This document shows, piece after piece, positions 53,497 to 61,677 of a stretch of DNA of 64,000 bases; the first letter of the stretch is position 1; every line of letters begins with the position of its first letter. The translations under genes and the position numbers were made by a program. Origin of the DNA: Neobacillus piezotolerans (GTDB lineage Bacteria > Bacillota > Bacilli > Bacillales > Cytobacillaceae); assembly GCF_003362805.1 (NCBI RefSeq), contig NZ_QNQT01000006.1:124001-188000 (forward strand). Reading direction: 5' to 3'. The notes under the pieces were generated by a model. That model made no database searches, was not told the DNA's origin, and was given only the letters and a program-made list of their open reading frames with translations.

Positions 53497-55200
53497 ATGA
53501 TTGAGATAAAGCCTTGGCTCAAGCATTATCCGGAGGAAATCCCCGCATCCATCGAGTACCCGACAGATTCACTGCAGAGCTACCTGATAAAATCCGCCGA
53601 GGAATTCCCGGGAAAACCGGCCATCCACTTTATGGGAAAAGAGCTCACATTCAGGGAAATAAGGGAAAGCGCTGAAAAATTGGCCGCCTACTTGCAAAAG
53701 CTCGGGATTAAAAAAGGCGACAGGGTCGCTGTCATGCTCCCAAACACTCCCCAGGCAGTCATTGGATTCTATGGAATTCTGCTTGCTGGAGGGGTTGTCG
53801 TGCCAACAAACCCTCTATACATGGAACGCGAACTGGAATACCAAATGAAGGATTCCGGCGCGCTTGCGATTATCACCCTCGACATATTGTATCCGCGTGT
53901 TTCGAAAGTCTTCCATAAGACTGATTTGAAGCACATTATTGTAACCGCTATCAAAGACTTTCTCCCATTCCCGAAAAACCTTGTGTACCCTTTCATCCAG
54001 AAAAAACAATACGGGATCGTTGTTAAGGTAAAGCATGAGGGAAGCAACCATTTACTGACAGAAATCCTGAATAAGCCGGCAACCGACATTGAAGAATATC
54101 CAATCGATTTCGACGAGGATCTTGCCCTCCTCCAGTATACGGGTGGTACGACGGGTTTTCCGAAAGGAGTCATGATTACCCATAAAAATCTCGCCGCTAA
54201 TGTGTTGATGTGCAACAGATGGCTGTACAAATGCCGGCCCGGCGAAGAACGGGTCCTAGGAATTCTTCCATTTTTCCATGTATATGGAATGATGGCAGTG
54301 ATGGTCCTCTCAATCATGCAGGGGTATAAAATGATCCTGCTGCCTAAATTCGATCCGGACACAACGCTCAAGACGATCCAAAAGCAAAAGCCAACCCTAT
54401 TCCCCGGAGCGCCGACCATCTATATCGGCCTTCTGAACCATCCGGACTTGAATAAATATGATTTGTCATCGATTGATTCGTGCATCAGCGGCTCCGCTCC
54501 GCTCCCTGCTGAAGTTCAGCAGGAATTCGAGGAAGTGACAGGCGGGAAGCTCGTTGAGGGATATGGACTGACGGAATCTTCACCGGTAACCCACTCAAAT
54601 TTCCTTTGGGATCGGCCAAGGATTAAGGGAAGCATTGGCGTCCCATGGCCTGATACGGACGCGGTGATTTTTTCGCTCGAAAACGGCGAGCGCCTTCCGC
54701 CCGGAGAAATAGGCGAAATTGCCGTTAAAGGCCCACAAGTAATGAAGGGATATTGGAACCGTCCCGAAGAAACGGCCATGACGCTCAGGGATGGCTGGCT
54801 TTTGACCGGCGATTTGGGTTATATGGATGAAGACGGCTATTTCTATGTTGTCGACAGGAAGAAGGATATGATTATCGCTGGTGGCTTTAATATTTATCCA
54901 AGGGAAATTGAAGAAGTCCTTTATGAGCATCCTGCCATCCAGGAAGCGGTCGCCGCGGGCGTCCCAGACCCGTATAGGGGCGAAACAGTCAAGGCGTACA
55001 TTGTCCTTAAGGAGGGCGCCACCGCCTCAGAAGAGGAACTGGACGAATTCGCACGCAAGCATCTCGCTTCATTCAAGGCACCGAGGATTTATGAGTTCAG
55101 AAAAGAACTGCCCAAGACCGCTGTCGGTAAAATCCTCAGGCGCGCACTCGTAGATGAAGAGAGGAAAAAGCTTCAGGAGGATGAACAAAAGCATGCATAG
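53497..55200 (+). CDS. lcfA: Long-chain fatty-acid--CoA ligase
   Basis: 567 residues, ANL adenylating superfamily. Activates fatty acids for beta-oxidation. The phosphate-binding loop YTGGTTGFPKGVMITH lies near 210, followed by FFHVYGMM near 260, GYGLTESSPV near 350, and the C-domain hinge GDLGYMDEDGYFYVVDRKKDM near 435; the catalytic lysine is in LPKTAVGKILRR near the end. The ATG has AAGGAGG 7 bases upstream. In B. subtilis it heads the FadR-controlled lcfA-fadR-fadB-etfBA operon; here a terminator separates it from fadR. Confidence 0.95.
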   Translation: MIEIKPWLKHYPEEIPASIEYPTDSLQSYLIKSAEEFPGKPAIHFMGKELTFREIRESAEKLAAYLQKLGIKKGDRVAVMLPNTPQAVIGFYGILLAGGVVVPTNPLYMERELEYQMKDSGALAIITLDILYPRVSKVFHKTDLKHIIVTAIKDFLPFPKNLVYPFIQKKQYGIVVKVKHEGSNHLLTEILNKPATDIEEYPIDFDEDLALLQYTGGTTGFPKGVMITHKNLAANVLMCNRWLYKCRPGEERVLGILPFFHVYGMMAVMVLSIMQGYKMILLPKFDPDTTLKTIQKQKPTLFPGAPTIYIGLLNHPDLNKYDLSSIDSCISGSAPLPAEVQQEFEEVTGGKLVEGYGLTESSPVTHSNFLWDRPRIKGSIGVPWPDTDAVIFSLENGERLPPGEIGEIAVKGPQVMKGYWNRPEETAMTLRDGWLLTGDLGYMDEDGYFYVVDRKKDMIIAGGFNIYPREIEEVLYEHPAIQEAVAAGVPDPYRGETVKAYIVLKEGATASEEELDEFARKHLASFKAPRIYEFRKELPKTAVGKILRRALVDEERKKLQEDEQKHA

Positions 55201-55232
55201 AAGGGGAGCCGCTTGACGGCTCCCTTTTTCCT
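55200..55232 (+). terminator. Terminator after lcfA
   Basis: GGGGAGCCG pairs with CGGCTCCC and is followed by TTTTTCCTTTT. It splits lcfA from fadR, unlike the continuous operon described for B. subtilis. Confidence 0.85.
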
Positions 55233-55310
55233 TTTACCGGATTTCCCTTTTTTTCGGGTTCATTATATGATAGAAGTATCAGCGGCCCCATATCGCGGAA
55301 CATCGGCTGC

Positions 55311-55365
55311 TTGACAGAAAAATCAAGGTGGTTTTATTATTAAATTATGAATGATTGTTCATTCA
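55311..55365 (+). promoter_or_regulatory. fadR promoter with a FadR operator
   Basis: TTGACA (55311-55316) and TATTAT (55335-55340) are 18 bp apart. TGAATGATTGTTCATTCA at 55348-55365 has perfect 7-bp arms and matches the B. subtilis FadR operator pattern (TGAATGAnTAnTCATTCA), at the transcription start. FadR would repress its own operon until long-chain acyl-CoA binds. Confidence 0.85.
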
Positions 55366-55400
55366 TTTCATGTGTCGTGTTCTTCGGAGGAGGGTAAATA

Positions 55401-56015
55401 GTGGTGAAGAAAAACAGGCCCAAATACATGCAAATCATTGATGCCGCTGTTTCCGTTATTGCCGAAAACGGCTACCACCAGGCTCAGGTTTCGCGGATTG
55501 CGAAGCAGGCGGGAGTGGCGGACGGGACGATTTACCTGTATTTTAAAAACAAGGAAGATATCCTCATTTCTTTATTCGAAGAAAAGATGGGATCGTATAT
55601 TGAAAAAATCGAGCCTGTCATAGCAGGAAAAGAGTCGGCGGCAGAGAAGTTATTACTATTGATTGATTCCCATTTCCGGATGCTTTCCGAGGACAGGGAC
55701 CTTGCGATTGTCACACAGCTTGAATTGAGGCAGTCGAACAAAGAGTTGCGGCTTAAAATCAACGAGGTGCTGAAAGGGTATATGAAACTCATCGACGAAA
55801 TCCTGCTTGAGGGCAAACAAAATGGAGAATTTTCCCGATCGCTCGATATCCGCCTCGCGCGACAGATGATTTTCGGGACAATCGATGAAACGGTCACCAC
55901 ATGGATTATGAATGAGCAAAAGTACGAGCTGAACACATTGAGTATTCCTATCCATGAACTGCTTTTGAATGGATGCGGAGCGGGCACATCCGGGCCTTCC
56001 GCCAGCCAAGTCTAA
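55401..56015 (+). CDS. fadR: TetR-family fatty acid degradation repressor FadR
   Basis: 204 residues (B. subtilis YsiA/FadR 194). N-terminal helix-turn-helix (about 8-55, IIDAAVSVIAENGYHQAQVSRIAKQAGVADGTIYLYFKNKEDIL region) is nearly invariant with B. subtilis; the C-domain binds long-chain acyl-CoA and has LAIVTQLELRQSN and FGTIDETVTTWIMN. The last ten residues (GAGTSGPSASQ) are an extra tail. Starts at one of two consecutive GTG codons after GGAGGAGGG. fadB follows 15 bp later. Confidence 0.93.
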   Translation: MVKKNRPKYMQIIDAAVSVIAENGYHQAQVSRIAKQAGVADGTIYLYFKNKEDILISLFEEKMGSYIEKIEPVIAGKESAAEKLLLLIDSHFRMLSEDRDLAIVTQLELRQSNKELRLKINEVLKGYMKLIDEILLEGKQNGEFSRSLDIRLARQMIFGTIDETVTTWIMNEQKYELNTLSIPIHELLLNGCGAGTSGPSASQV

Positions 56016-56030
56016 TGAGGGGGGATTTGT

Positions 56031-56804
56031 TTGGAATTTTTAAAATGGTCAAATGAGGGCGGCATCGCGGAGGTTGTAATCCAGCGACCGCCGGCAAACG
56101 CACTATCATCCCACGTTTTGAAAGAGCTTTCATCCATCCTGGACGAAATTGAAACGGATAAGGAAATTAAGGTTCTCCTGCTTCGCGGTGAAGGAAGGTT
56201 TTTTTCCGCAGGGGCGGACATAAAGGAATTTACAACGATTACATCCGCTGAGGACTTCTCCGACCTTGCCCGCCTTGGACAAAATTTGTTTGACAGGATG
56301 GAGAAGTATTCAAAGCCGATTATAGCGGCCATCCATGGGGCTGCGCTCGGTGGCGGGCTTGAACTGGCCATGGCCTGCCATTTCCGCCTTGTCAGCGAAA
56401 CAGCGAAACTCGGGCTTCCCGAGCTTCAGCTTGGCCTAATTCCGGGCTTTGCCGGTTCTCAAAGGCTCCCTAAATTTGTTGGAACGGCTCGAGCGGCCGA
56501 AATGCTGTTTACTTCCGAACCCATAACAGGGCTGGAAGCTGTGCAGTTTGGACTGGCGAACCACGCCTATCCTGAGGAAGAACTTTTGGACCATGCCTTC
56601 ACAATGGCCAAAAAGATCGCCAAAAAAAGCACTGGCTCGCTAAAAGCAGCCATTGAGCTTTTGAACTATTCAAAGACGGAAGAATTTTATCATGGTGTTG
56701 ACAGGGAAGCGGAGCTGTTTGGCCAGGTTTTCATGTCGGAGGACGGCCAGGAAGGCATCCGGGCGTTCATCGAAAAACGCGAACCGGAATTCAAAGGCGA
56801 ATAA
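56031..56804 (+). CDS. fadB: Enoyl-CoA hydratase FadB
   Basis: 257 residues, crotonase fold. Hydrates trans-2-enoyl-CoA in beta-oxidation. Oxyanion-hole motifs FFSAGADIKEF near 62 and HGAALGGGLELAMACHFRL near 103; the glutamate region LPELQLGLIPGFAGSQRLP near 128 includes the catalytic Glu positions. TTG start with GAGGGGGG 6-7 bases upstream. Co-transcribed with fadR; etfB and etfA downstream complete the acyl-CoA oxidation electron path. B. subtilis name ysiB. Confidence 0.93.
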   Translation: MEFLKWSNEGGIAEVVIQRPPANALSSHVLKELSSILDEIETDKEIKVLLLRGEGRFFSAGADIKEFTTITSAEDFSDLARLGQNLFDRMEKYSKPIIAAIHGAALGGGLELAMACHFRLVSETAKLGLPELQLGLIPGFAGSQRLPKFVGTARAAEMLFTSEPITGLEAVQFGLANHAYPEEELLDHAFTMAKKIAKKSTGSLKAAIELLNYSKTEEFYHGVDREAELFGQVFMSEDGQEGIRAFIEKREPEFKGE

Positions 56805-56810
56805 AACCTT

Positions 56811-56858
56811 AAACCGGGATTCCTACCCGGCTTTCAGGAAATTTTGAAAGCGTTTTAC
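56811..56858 (+). promoter_or_regulatory. Hairpin and cre-like half site between fadB and etfB
   Basis: CCGGG pairs with CCCGG at 56814-56832, with only CTTTC after it, so it is at best a weak terminator. TGAAAGCGTTTTAC at 56845-56858 matches the left half of a cre site but not the right. The lcfA-fadRB-etfBA regulon is CcpA-controlled in B. subtilis. Confidence 0.35.
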
Positions 56859-56923
56859 CGTTATAAAACATCTATTCTATCAAACACGCAGAAATCAACT
56901 GAACTTTGGGAGGGGTAAAAAGT

Positions 56924-57697
56924 ATGAATATTTTTGTGCTGATGAAAAGGACATTTGACACGGAAGAAAAGATTTCGTTGTCCGGCGGCAAAATCAATGA
57001 GGATGGCGCGGAATTCATTATCAATCCGTATGACGAATACGCCATCGAAGAAGCAATCCGGGTGCGTGATGCACAAGGCGGTGAAGTAACTGTTGTGACA
57101 GTCGGGACTGAAGAGGCTGAAAAACAGCTGCGGACCGCATTGGCAATGGGGGCGGATAAAGCCGTCCTGATTAACACGGAAGATGATGTTGAAAACGGCG
57201 ACCAATTTACAACAGCGAAAATTCTCGCCGAATTTTTAAAAGACAAGGAAGCTGACCTCATCCTTGGCGGGAATGTCGCCATCGATGGCGGGTCCGGACA
57301 GGTTGGGCCCCGAGTTGCGGAACTACTGGGCATCCCGTATGTAACGACCATCACCAAGCTTGAAATTGACGGAGGAACCGCGAAAATCGTCCGTGACATC
57401 GAAGGCGATTCCGAAGTGGTTGAGGCATCCCTTCCTTTGCTCGTGACCGCCCAGCAAGGACTGAACGATCCACGGTACCCATCGCTTCCGGGAATCATGA
57501 AAGCAAAAAAGAAACCGCTTGATGAACTGGAATTGGATGACCTTGATCTTGAAGAAGACGATGTCGAGGCGAAAACAAAAACAATCGAAATCTTTATGCC
57601 GCCAAAGAAAGAAGCAGGGCGCATCCTTCAAGGTGATTTGCAGGATCAGGTAAAAGAACTTACCCAGCTCCTTCATTCCGAAGCAAAAGTCATTTAA
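56924..57697 (+). CDS. etfB: Electron transfer flavoprotein beta subunit
   Basis: 257 residues, as in B. subtilis. Pairs with EtfA to carry electrons from acyl-CoA dehydrogenase to the quinone pool. AMP-binding side features NPYDEYAIEEAIRV near 33 and GNVAIDGGSGQVGPRVAELLG near 117 are clear, and VTAQQGLNDPRYPSLPGIMKAKKK near 172 is the Etf-beta signature. The ATG at 56924 has GGGAGGGG 8 bases upstream; the in-frame codon at 56906 lies inside the ribosome site region. Confidence 0.95.
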   Translation: MNIFVLMKRTFDTEEKISLSGGKINEDGAEFIINPYDEYAIEEAIRVRDAQGGEVTVVTVGTEEAEKQLRTALAMGADKAVLINTEDDVENGDQFTTAKILAEFLKDKEADLILGGNVAIDGGSGQVGPRVAELLGIPYVTTITKLEIDGGTAKIVRDIEGDSEVVEASLPLLVTAQQGLNDPRYPSLPGIMKAKKKPLDELELDDLDLEEDDVEAKTKTIEIFMPPKKEAGRILQGDLQDQVKELTQLLHSEAKVI

Positions 57698-57789
57698 ACC
57701 TCACATATTTCGCCGAGGCGAAAAACGATTTTAGGACTAAATTAAATTTGGAACCCAAGCTGAATGATAAAGCGCAGGAGGTAGAGGAT

Positions 57790-58767
57790 ATGGCGAGAAA
57801 AGTGTTGGTATTGGGAGAAGTACGCGATGGTTCGCTTAGGAATGTTTCCTTTGAAGCAATCGCCGCGGCTAAAACGGTAGCCGAGGGCGGGGAAGTAGTC
57901 GGCGTTTTGATCGGAGATGCTGTAAGCGCTTTAGGTACTGAGCTTTATCAATATGGAGCGGATAAAGTGATTGCAGTCGAAGACGAAAAACTGAAAAATT
58001 ATACGCCGGACGGTTATTCGCAGGCGCTTTTGGCGGTTCTTGACTCAGAAAAGCCAGAGGGCCTGATTCTTGGACATACGGCTATGGGCAAGGACCTGGC
58101 ACCAAAAATAGCCGCAAAACTTGGCAGCGGGCTCATTTCCGACGCCATCGCGGTCGAAGCCGCGGGCGGGAATCTTGTTTTCACAAGGCCAATATATTCC
58201 GGAAAGGCTTTTGAAAAGAAATTTATCACCGATGGGCTGATTTTCGCGACAATCCGCCCGAATAATATCGCTCCGCTTGAAAAAAATGAAGCCGCAAGCG
58301 GAACGGTGGCGGCGGTCACGGTGGAGATCAAGGATTTGCGCACGATCGTTAAAGAAGTTGTCCGGAAAGCAAGCGAGGGAGTCGACCTTTCGGAGGCAAA
58401 GGTGGTTATCGCGGGAGGCCGGGGTGTAAAGAGCGCTGATGGTTTCGAACCGCTGAAGGAGCTAGCCAAGGTTCTCGGCGGCGCGGTTGGGGCATCAAGG
58501 GGCGCATGTGACGCTGATTATTGCGACTATTCACTTCAGATCGGCCAAACAGGCAAGGTGGTAACGCCGGACCTTTATATTGCCTGTGGGATTTCTGGAG
58601 CGATCCAGCACTTGGCAGGGATGTCGAACTCGAAAGTGATCGTCGCCATTAACAAGGACCCTGAGGCGAACATCTTCAAGGTTGCAGACTATGGTATCGT
58701 CGGAGACTTGTTCGAGGTCGTTCCGCTTTTGACGGAAGAATTTAAAAAGCTGAAAATCCACTCCTAA
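57790..58767 (+). CDS. etfA: Electron transfer flavoprotein alpha subunit
   Basis: 325 residues, as in B. subtilis. N-terminal domain ARKVLVLGEVRDGSLRNVSF, then the FAD-binding C-domain with VVIAGGRGVKSADGF near 213, GASRGACDADYCDY near 243 and the signature YIACGISGAIQHLAGM near 272 and VAINKDPEANIFKVADYGIVGD near 293 (split for length). AGGAGGT lies 7 bases before the ATG at 57790. Ends the etfBA pair; terminator follows. Confidence 0.95.
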   Translation: MARKVLVLGEVRDGSLRNVSFEAIAAAKTVAEGGEVVGVLIGDAVSALGTELYQYGADKVIAVEDEKLKNYTPDGYSQALLAVLDSEKPEGLILGHTAMGKDLAPKIAAKLGSGLISDAIAVEAAGGNLVFTRPIYSGKAFEKKFITDGLIFATIRPNNIAPLEKNEAASGTVAAVTVEIKDLRTIVKEVVRKASEGVDLSEAKVVIAGGRGVKSADGFEPLKELAKVLGGAVGASRGACDADYCDYSLQIGQTGKVVTPDLYIACGISGAIQHLAGMSNSKVIVAINKDPEANIFKVADYGIVGDLFEVVPLLTEEFKKLKIHS

Positions 58768-58777
58768 TATTGGAGCT

Positions 58778-58812
58778 CGAAAAAGGGCGGCGTAACCCGC
58801 CCTTTTTCCTTT
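58778..58812 (+). terminator. Terminator after etfA
   Basis: AAAAAGGGCGG pairs with CCGCCCTTTTT, followed by CCTTTT. Confidence 0.9.
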
Positions 58813-58876
58813 TAACGACTTCAGCCACGGGAATATCCCTGCCATGGCCCGGGAAGGCTAAAGCAGAAACAAATTA

Positions 58877-58906
58877 TTAGCATGCACCTCCGAATGGTGG
58901 TATACT
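58877..58906 (+). promoter_or_regulatory. Possible sigma-A promoter of trxA
   Basis: TTAGCA (58877-58882) and TATACT (58901-58906) are 18 bp apart, about 40 bp before trxA. In B. subtilis trxA also has a stress promoter; none is obvious here. Confidence 0.5.
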
Positions 58907-58945
58907 TTCGGTAGATTTTAGTATCAATTTAGGAGGCTATTTTTT

Positions 58946-59260
58946 ATGGCAATTTCAAATGTAACAGACCAGAATTTCGCTGGCGAAATCGGCTCAGGCC
59001 TTGTTCTTGTAGATTTTTGGGCCCCATGGTGCGGACCATGCAAAATGATTGCCCCGGTTCTTGAGGAAGTTGATTCCGAAATGGCCGACCAGGTGAAAAT
59101 TGTAAAGCTTGACGTTGACCAAAACCCTGAAACTTCCGCGAAATACGGCGTTATGAGCATCCCGACTTTGCTTGTTTTCAAAGACGGAGAACAAGTTGAC
59201 AAGGTTGTTGGCTACCAGCCGAAGGAAAACCTTGTGAGCCTTCTGCAAAACCATTTGTAA
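58946..59260 (+). CDS. trxA: Thioredoxin
   Basis: 104 residues. General disulfide reductase of the cytoplasm and essential in B. subtilis. The active site is WCGPC (28-32), preceded by LVDFWAPW and followed by the cis-proline in [12 protein letters not shown] near 73. AGGAGG precedes the ATG. It follows etfA as in B. subtilis, but the next gene there (uvrC) is not next here. Confidence 0.97.
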   Translation: MAISNVTDQNFAGEIGSGLVLVDFWAPWCGPCKMIAPVLEEVDSEMADQVKIVKLDVDQNPETSAKYGVMSIPTLLVFKDGEQVDKVVGYQPKENLVSLLQNHL

Positions 59261-59267
59261 AATCAAT

Positions 59268-59303
59268 TCCCCGGCGGATTTTCCAGCCGGGGTTTTATTT
59301 TTG
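59268..59303 (+). terminator. Terminator after trxA
   Basis: CCCCGGC pairs with GCCGGGG, followed by TTTTATTTTT. Confidence 0.9.
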
Positions 59304-59364
59304 CCGAAAAGATGAACGAAAAGCTGCCAATTTAGTCAGTTTTGTGAATTTGTCCACTAAACCG

Positions 59365-59421
59365 TTGACGATGAGAATCATTCTCTTTTATAATCATAAA
59401 TAGAAATGATAATCATTTTCA
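59365..59421 (+). promoter_or_regulatory. Promoter with two Fur-box-like repeats
   Basis: TTGACG (59365-59370) and TATAAT (59389-59394) are 18 bp apart. The spacer contains TGAGAATCATTCTCT (59372-59386) and the start region contains TGATAATCATTTTCA (59407-59421). Both fit the 7-1-7 Fur pattern TGATAATNATTATCA with few mismatches. Placement on the promoter implies iron-dependent repression of the following lipoprotein gene. Confidence 0.8.
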
Positions 59422-59448
59422 ATTAAATGTCATCAGGAGGAAATCGAA

Positions 59449-60627
59449 ATGTCTTTAAAGGTGAAATTGGTAGCATCACTCGCTGTATTATCACTTATCC
59501 TTGGCGCTTGCGGTTCGAAAGAAGAAAGCTCGTCATCTACAAAATCCAATACTGAACAAAAAGAAACAAATAAAAAGGACGAATCGGCTGAAAAGGAAGA
59601 AATCTCATATGGAGATAGCTTTAAAGAAGCCGTGGCAGAATTGGAGAAGGCCAAGGAAGGAAAAGAAGTCGATTTTGATAAGGTAACAAAAATCTATGAA
59701 GAAAATCTAAAAGGACTTGTCCAAAAGAGGGACCAGGAGCTTGAAGATAATATTGACCAGACAATCACCACAGCGCTTCAGGCTGGCAAGGACGGCTCGC
59801 TGGATAAAGTGGTTGTAAAGCAGATTTTTGATAAATTGATGCAAAAGGTATTCTATACATCTATGAAACATGAATTCTCCGAAGTTGCCGAAAACTGGGG
59901 CAAGGCGGATGAAGTGAAAGAAGAAATGGAAGAAGCAAAGGAATTTTACGGCATCATTCAATCCACTGTCGAAAAGAGGGATGCGTCTTATGGCACATCC
60001 ATGAAAGACGCGATTTCCGCTGGTTTCGATGAAATGGAAAAGGCAATCGGGGCCAATGACCAGCTTGGCTTCCAGCTTGGGAAACAGGTTGTCGATAAAA
60101 CATTGATGAAAACCTTCTACCTTGCAACAGGCGCGCTCCCTAACGGCTATGCAACAAAGGCTGCTGACAAAGCAAAAGAGGATGCCGAAGCTGCAAAGGT
60201 TGAACAAGCGGAAGGCTGGGCGTTCTTCCAGGCGATCAAATCCTACATTATGAAGCATTCTCCGGAAGAAGGGGCATTCATCGAAAAGCAATTCGATCTT
60301 CAATCCGATGTGAAGGCAATCGATCCGGCAGCAATCAACAAAGCGTTTGTGCGCGGGTTTGCAAAGGTAGCCATTGACGAATATACTGAAAGCATTGAGA
60401 GCTGGGGCGAGGACAAATCGGTGATTACGGCCCTTGAAGGCGCATTGTTTATCGATGTCATTAGTTCCGACCTGAAAACATCGCTTGGTGAGCAAGGCTA
60501 CAATGGCCTTGTTGAAAATGCCCAGGCATATGTGGACGCTGCGAAAGCCAAGGACAAAGCAGCCGGGGAAAAGCTGTTTAATGAATTGAAAGCATCCCTT
60601 CAATCTGTAATTGACAGCGCCAAATAA
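59449..60627 (+). CDS. Lipoprotein of unknown function, probably iron-regulated
   Basis: 392 residues. A signal peptide with lipobox LGAC gives lipidation at Cys21; a polar S/E/K linker (22-50) follows, then an almost wholly helical, acidic extracytoplasmic domain with no aromatic-rich or histidine-rich metal site that I recognise. The domain looks internally repeated: SYGDSFKEAVAELEKA (about 53-68) resembles SYGTSMKDAISAGFDEMEKA (about 183-202), with FYTSMKHEF and FYLATGAL after each. It is not an ordinary siderophore-binding (FecCD-type) protein. Two Fur boxes imply expression under iron limitation. AGGAGG precedes the ATG and a terminator follows. I do not recognise the family. Confidence 0.8.
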   Translation: MSLKVKLVASLAVLSLILGACGSKEESSSSTKSNTEQKETNKKDESAEKEEISYGDSFKEAVAELEKAKEGKEVDFDKVTKIYEENLKGLVQKRDQELEDNIDQTITTALQAGKDGSLDKVVVKQIFDKLMQKVFYTSMKHEFSEVAENWGKADEVKEEMEEAKEFYGIIQSTVEKRDASYGTSMKDAISAGFDEMEKAIGANDQLGFQLGKQVVDKTLMKTFYLATGALPNGYATKAADKAKEDAEAAKVEQAEGWAFFQAIKSYIMKHSPEEGAFIEKQFDLQSDVKAIDPAAINKAFVRGFAKVAIDEYTESIESWGEDKSVITALEGALFIDVISSDLKTSLGEQGYNGLVENAQAYVDAAKAKDKAAGEKLFNELKASLQSVIDSAK

Positions 60628-60644
60628 TCCGCGTTAACCAATCC

Positions 60645-60682
60645 GGAAAAACCTTGTCAGCCAAGCAAGGTTTTTCCTGTTT
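60645..60682 (+). terminator. Terminator after the lipoprotein gene
   Basis: GGAAAAACCTTG (60645-60656) pairs perfectly with CAAGGTTTTTCC (60666-60677), followed by TGTTTTC. Confidence 0.85.
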
Positions 60683-60729
60683 TCATGTTTAGCGGCAACC
60701 ATTACATAGACGAAAGAGGCGTTTGGCCA

Positions 60730-61677
60730 ATGAAGATCATAGTGACGGGCGGTGCCGGGTTTATCGGCTCTCATCTTGTCAGGGCCCTGCTGAAGGAAGG
60801 CCATGAGCTTGCTGTTATTGACGAACTGCACCATTATTATCCTCCTGAAAGGAAAAAGGAGCAGCTCGAATTTGCCAGGGAGGCGGGGAGCTTTGTTTTT
60901 TTAAAAAAAGGCCTCCTTACTGATGATGAAGAAGTGGGATTGCTATTTAAAAAGTTCCGGGCGGACTGCGTCATCCATTTAGCCGCGATACCCGGCGTCC
61001 AAAAATCGCTCACGGCTCCACTTGAATATGTCGATTATGATATAAAAGCGACTGTCAATGTCCTGAAATTTTCAGGGGAAACGAATGTCAAGCATGTGTT
61101 GTTCGCCTCTTCTTCTTCAGTTTATGGCGACCTTCCCAACAGTCCTGTAAAAGAGGAAATGGCAGCAGGACGGGTCGTATCTCCATACGCAGCAGCAAAA
61201 TACGGGGCGGAATCCTTTTGCCATGCGTATGCTGCGCTGTATGGCTTCCAGATGACCATCCTCAGATTTTTTACAGTATACGGACCATGGGGAAGGCCGG
61301 ATATGGCAATACCGGGATTTATTAAAAATTTGATCCGTAACGAGCCAATCACTCTTTTTGGCGGGGGAACTGCAAGGGATTATACCTATATTGATGATTG
61401 TGTCGGCGGGATTCTTTCCGCGGTTAAAAGTGCCAAAGGAAATCAAGTGTATAATCTCGGCTCCGCGCAGCCGATTTCCATTGAAAAGGTCGCCGATACA
61501 CTGGCAGGGCATTTCCCCGACGCAAAAGTGTTGAGGTCCGGACGGCGGGTAGGCGACGTCAACTTCACCTGGGCTGATATAACGAAGGCAAAAAGAGAGC
61601 TAGATTACTCTCCGCGAATTAGCTTTGAAGAGGGCATCGCCAGGACGGTGGAGTGGGCGAAAAGCTATGAAAAATAG
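60730..61677 (+). CDS. NAD-dependent sugar-nucleotide epimerase/dehydratase
   Basis: 315 residues, extended SDR fold. NAD-binding TGGAGFIGSH (6-15), HLAAIPGV near 80, catalytic serines in SSSSVYG near 126, YAAAK with Tyr153 and Lys157, and RFFTVYGPWGRPDMA near 180, a sequence common in UDP-glucuronate/UDP-galactose 4-epimerases. The exact sugar is not determinable. The ATG at 60730 is set by alignment; AGAGG about 10 bases upstream is a modest ribosome site. It overlaps the next gene by 11 bases, so the three genes form an operon. Not present at this place in B. subtilis. Confidence 0.85.
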   Translation: MKIIVTGGAGFIGSHLVRALLKEGHELAVIDELHHYYPPERKKEQLEFAREAGSFVFLKKGLLTDDEEVGLLFKKFRADCVIHLAAIPGVQKSLTAPLEYVDYDIKATVNVLKFSGETNVKHVLFASSSSVYGDLPNSPVKEEMAAGRVVSPYAAAKYGAESFCHAYAALYGFQMTILRFFTVYGPWGRPDMAIPGFIKNLIRNEPITLFGGGTARDYTYIDDCVGGILSAVKSAKGNQVYNLGSAQPISIEKVADTLAGHFPDAKVLRSGRRVGDVNFTWADITKAKRELDYSPRISFEEGIARTVEWAKSYEK

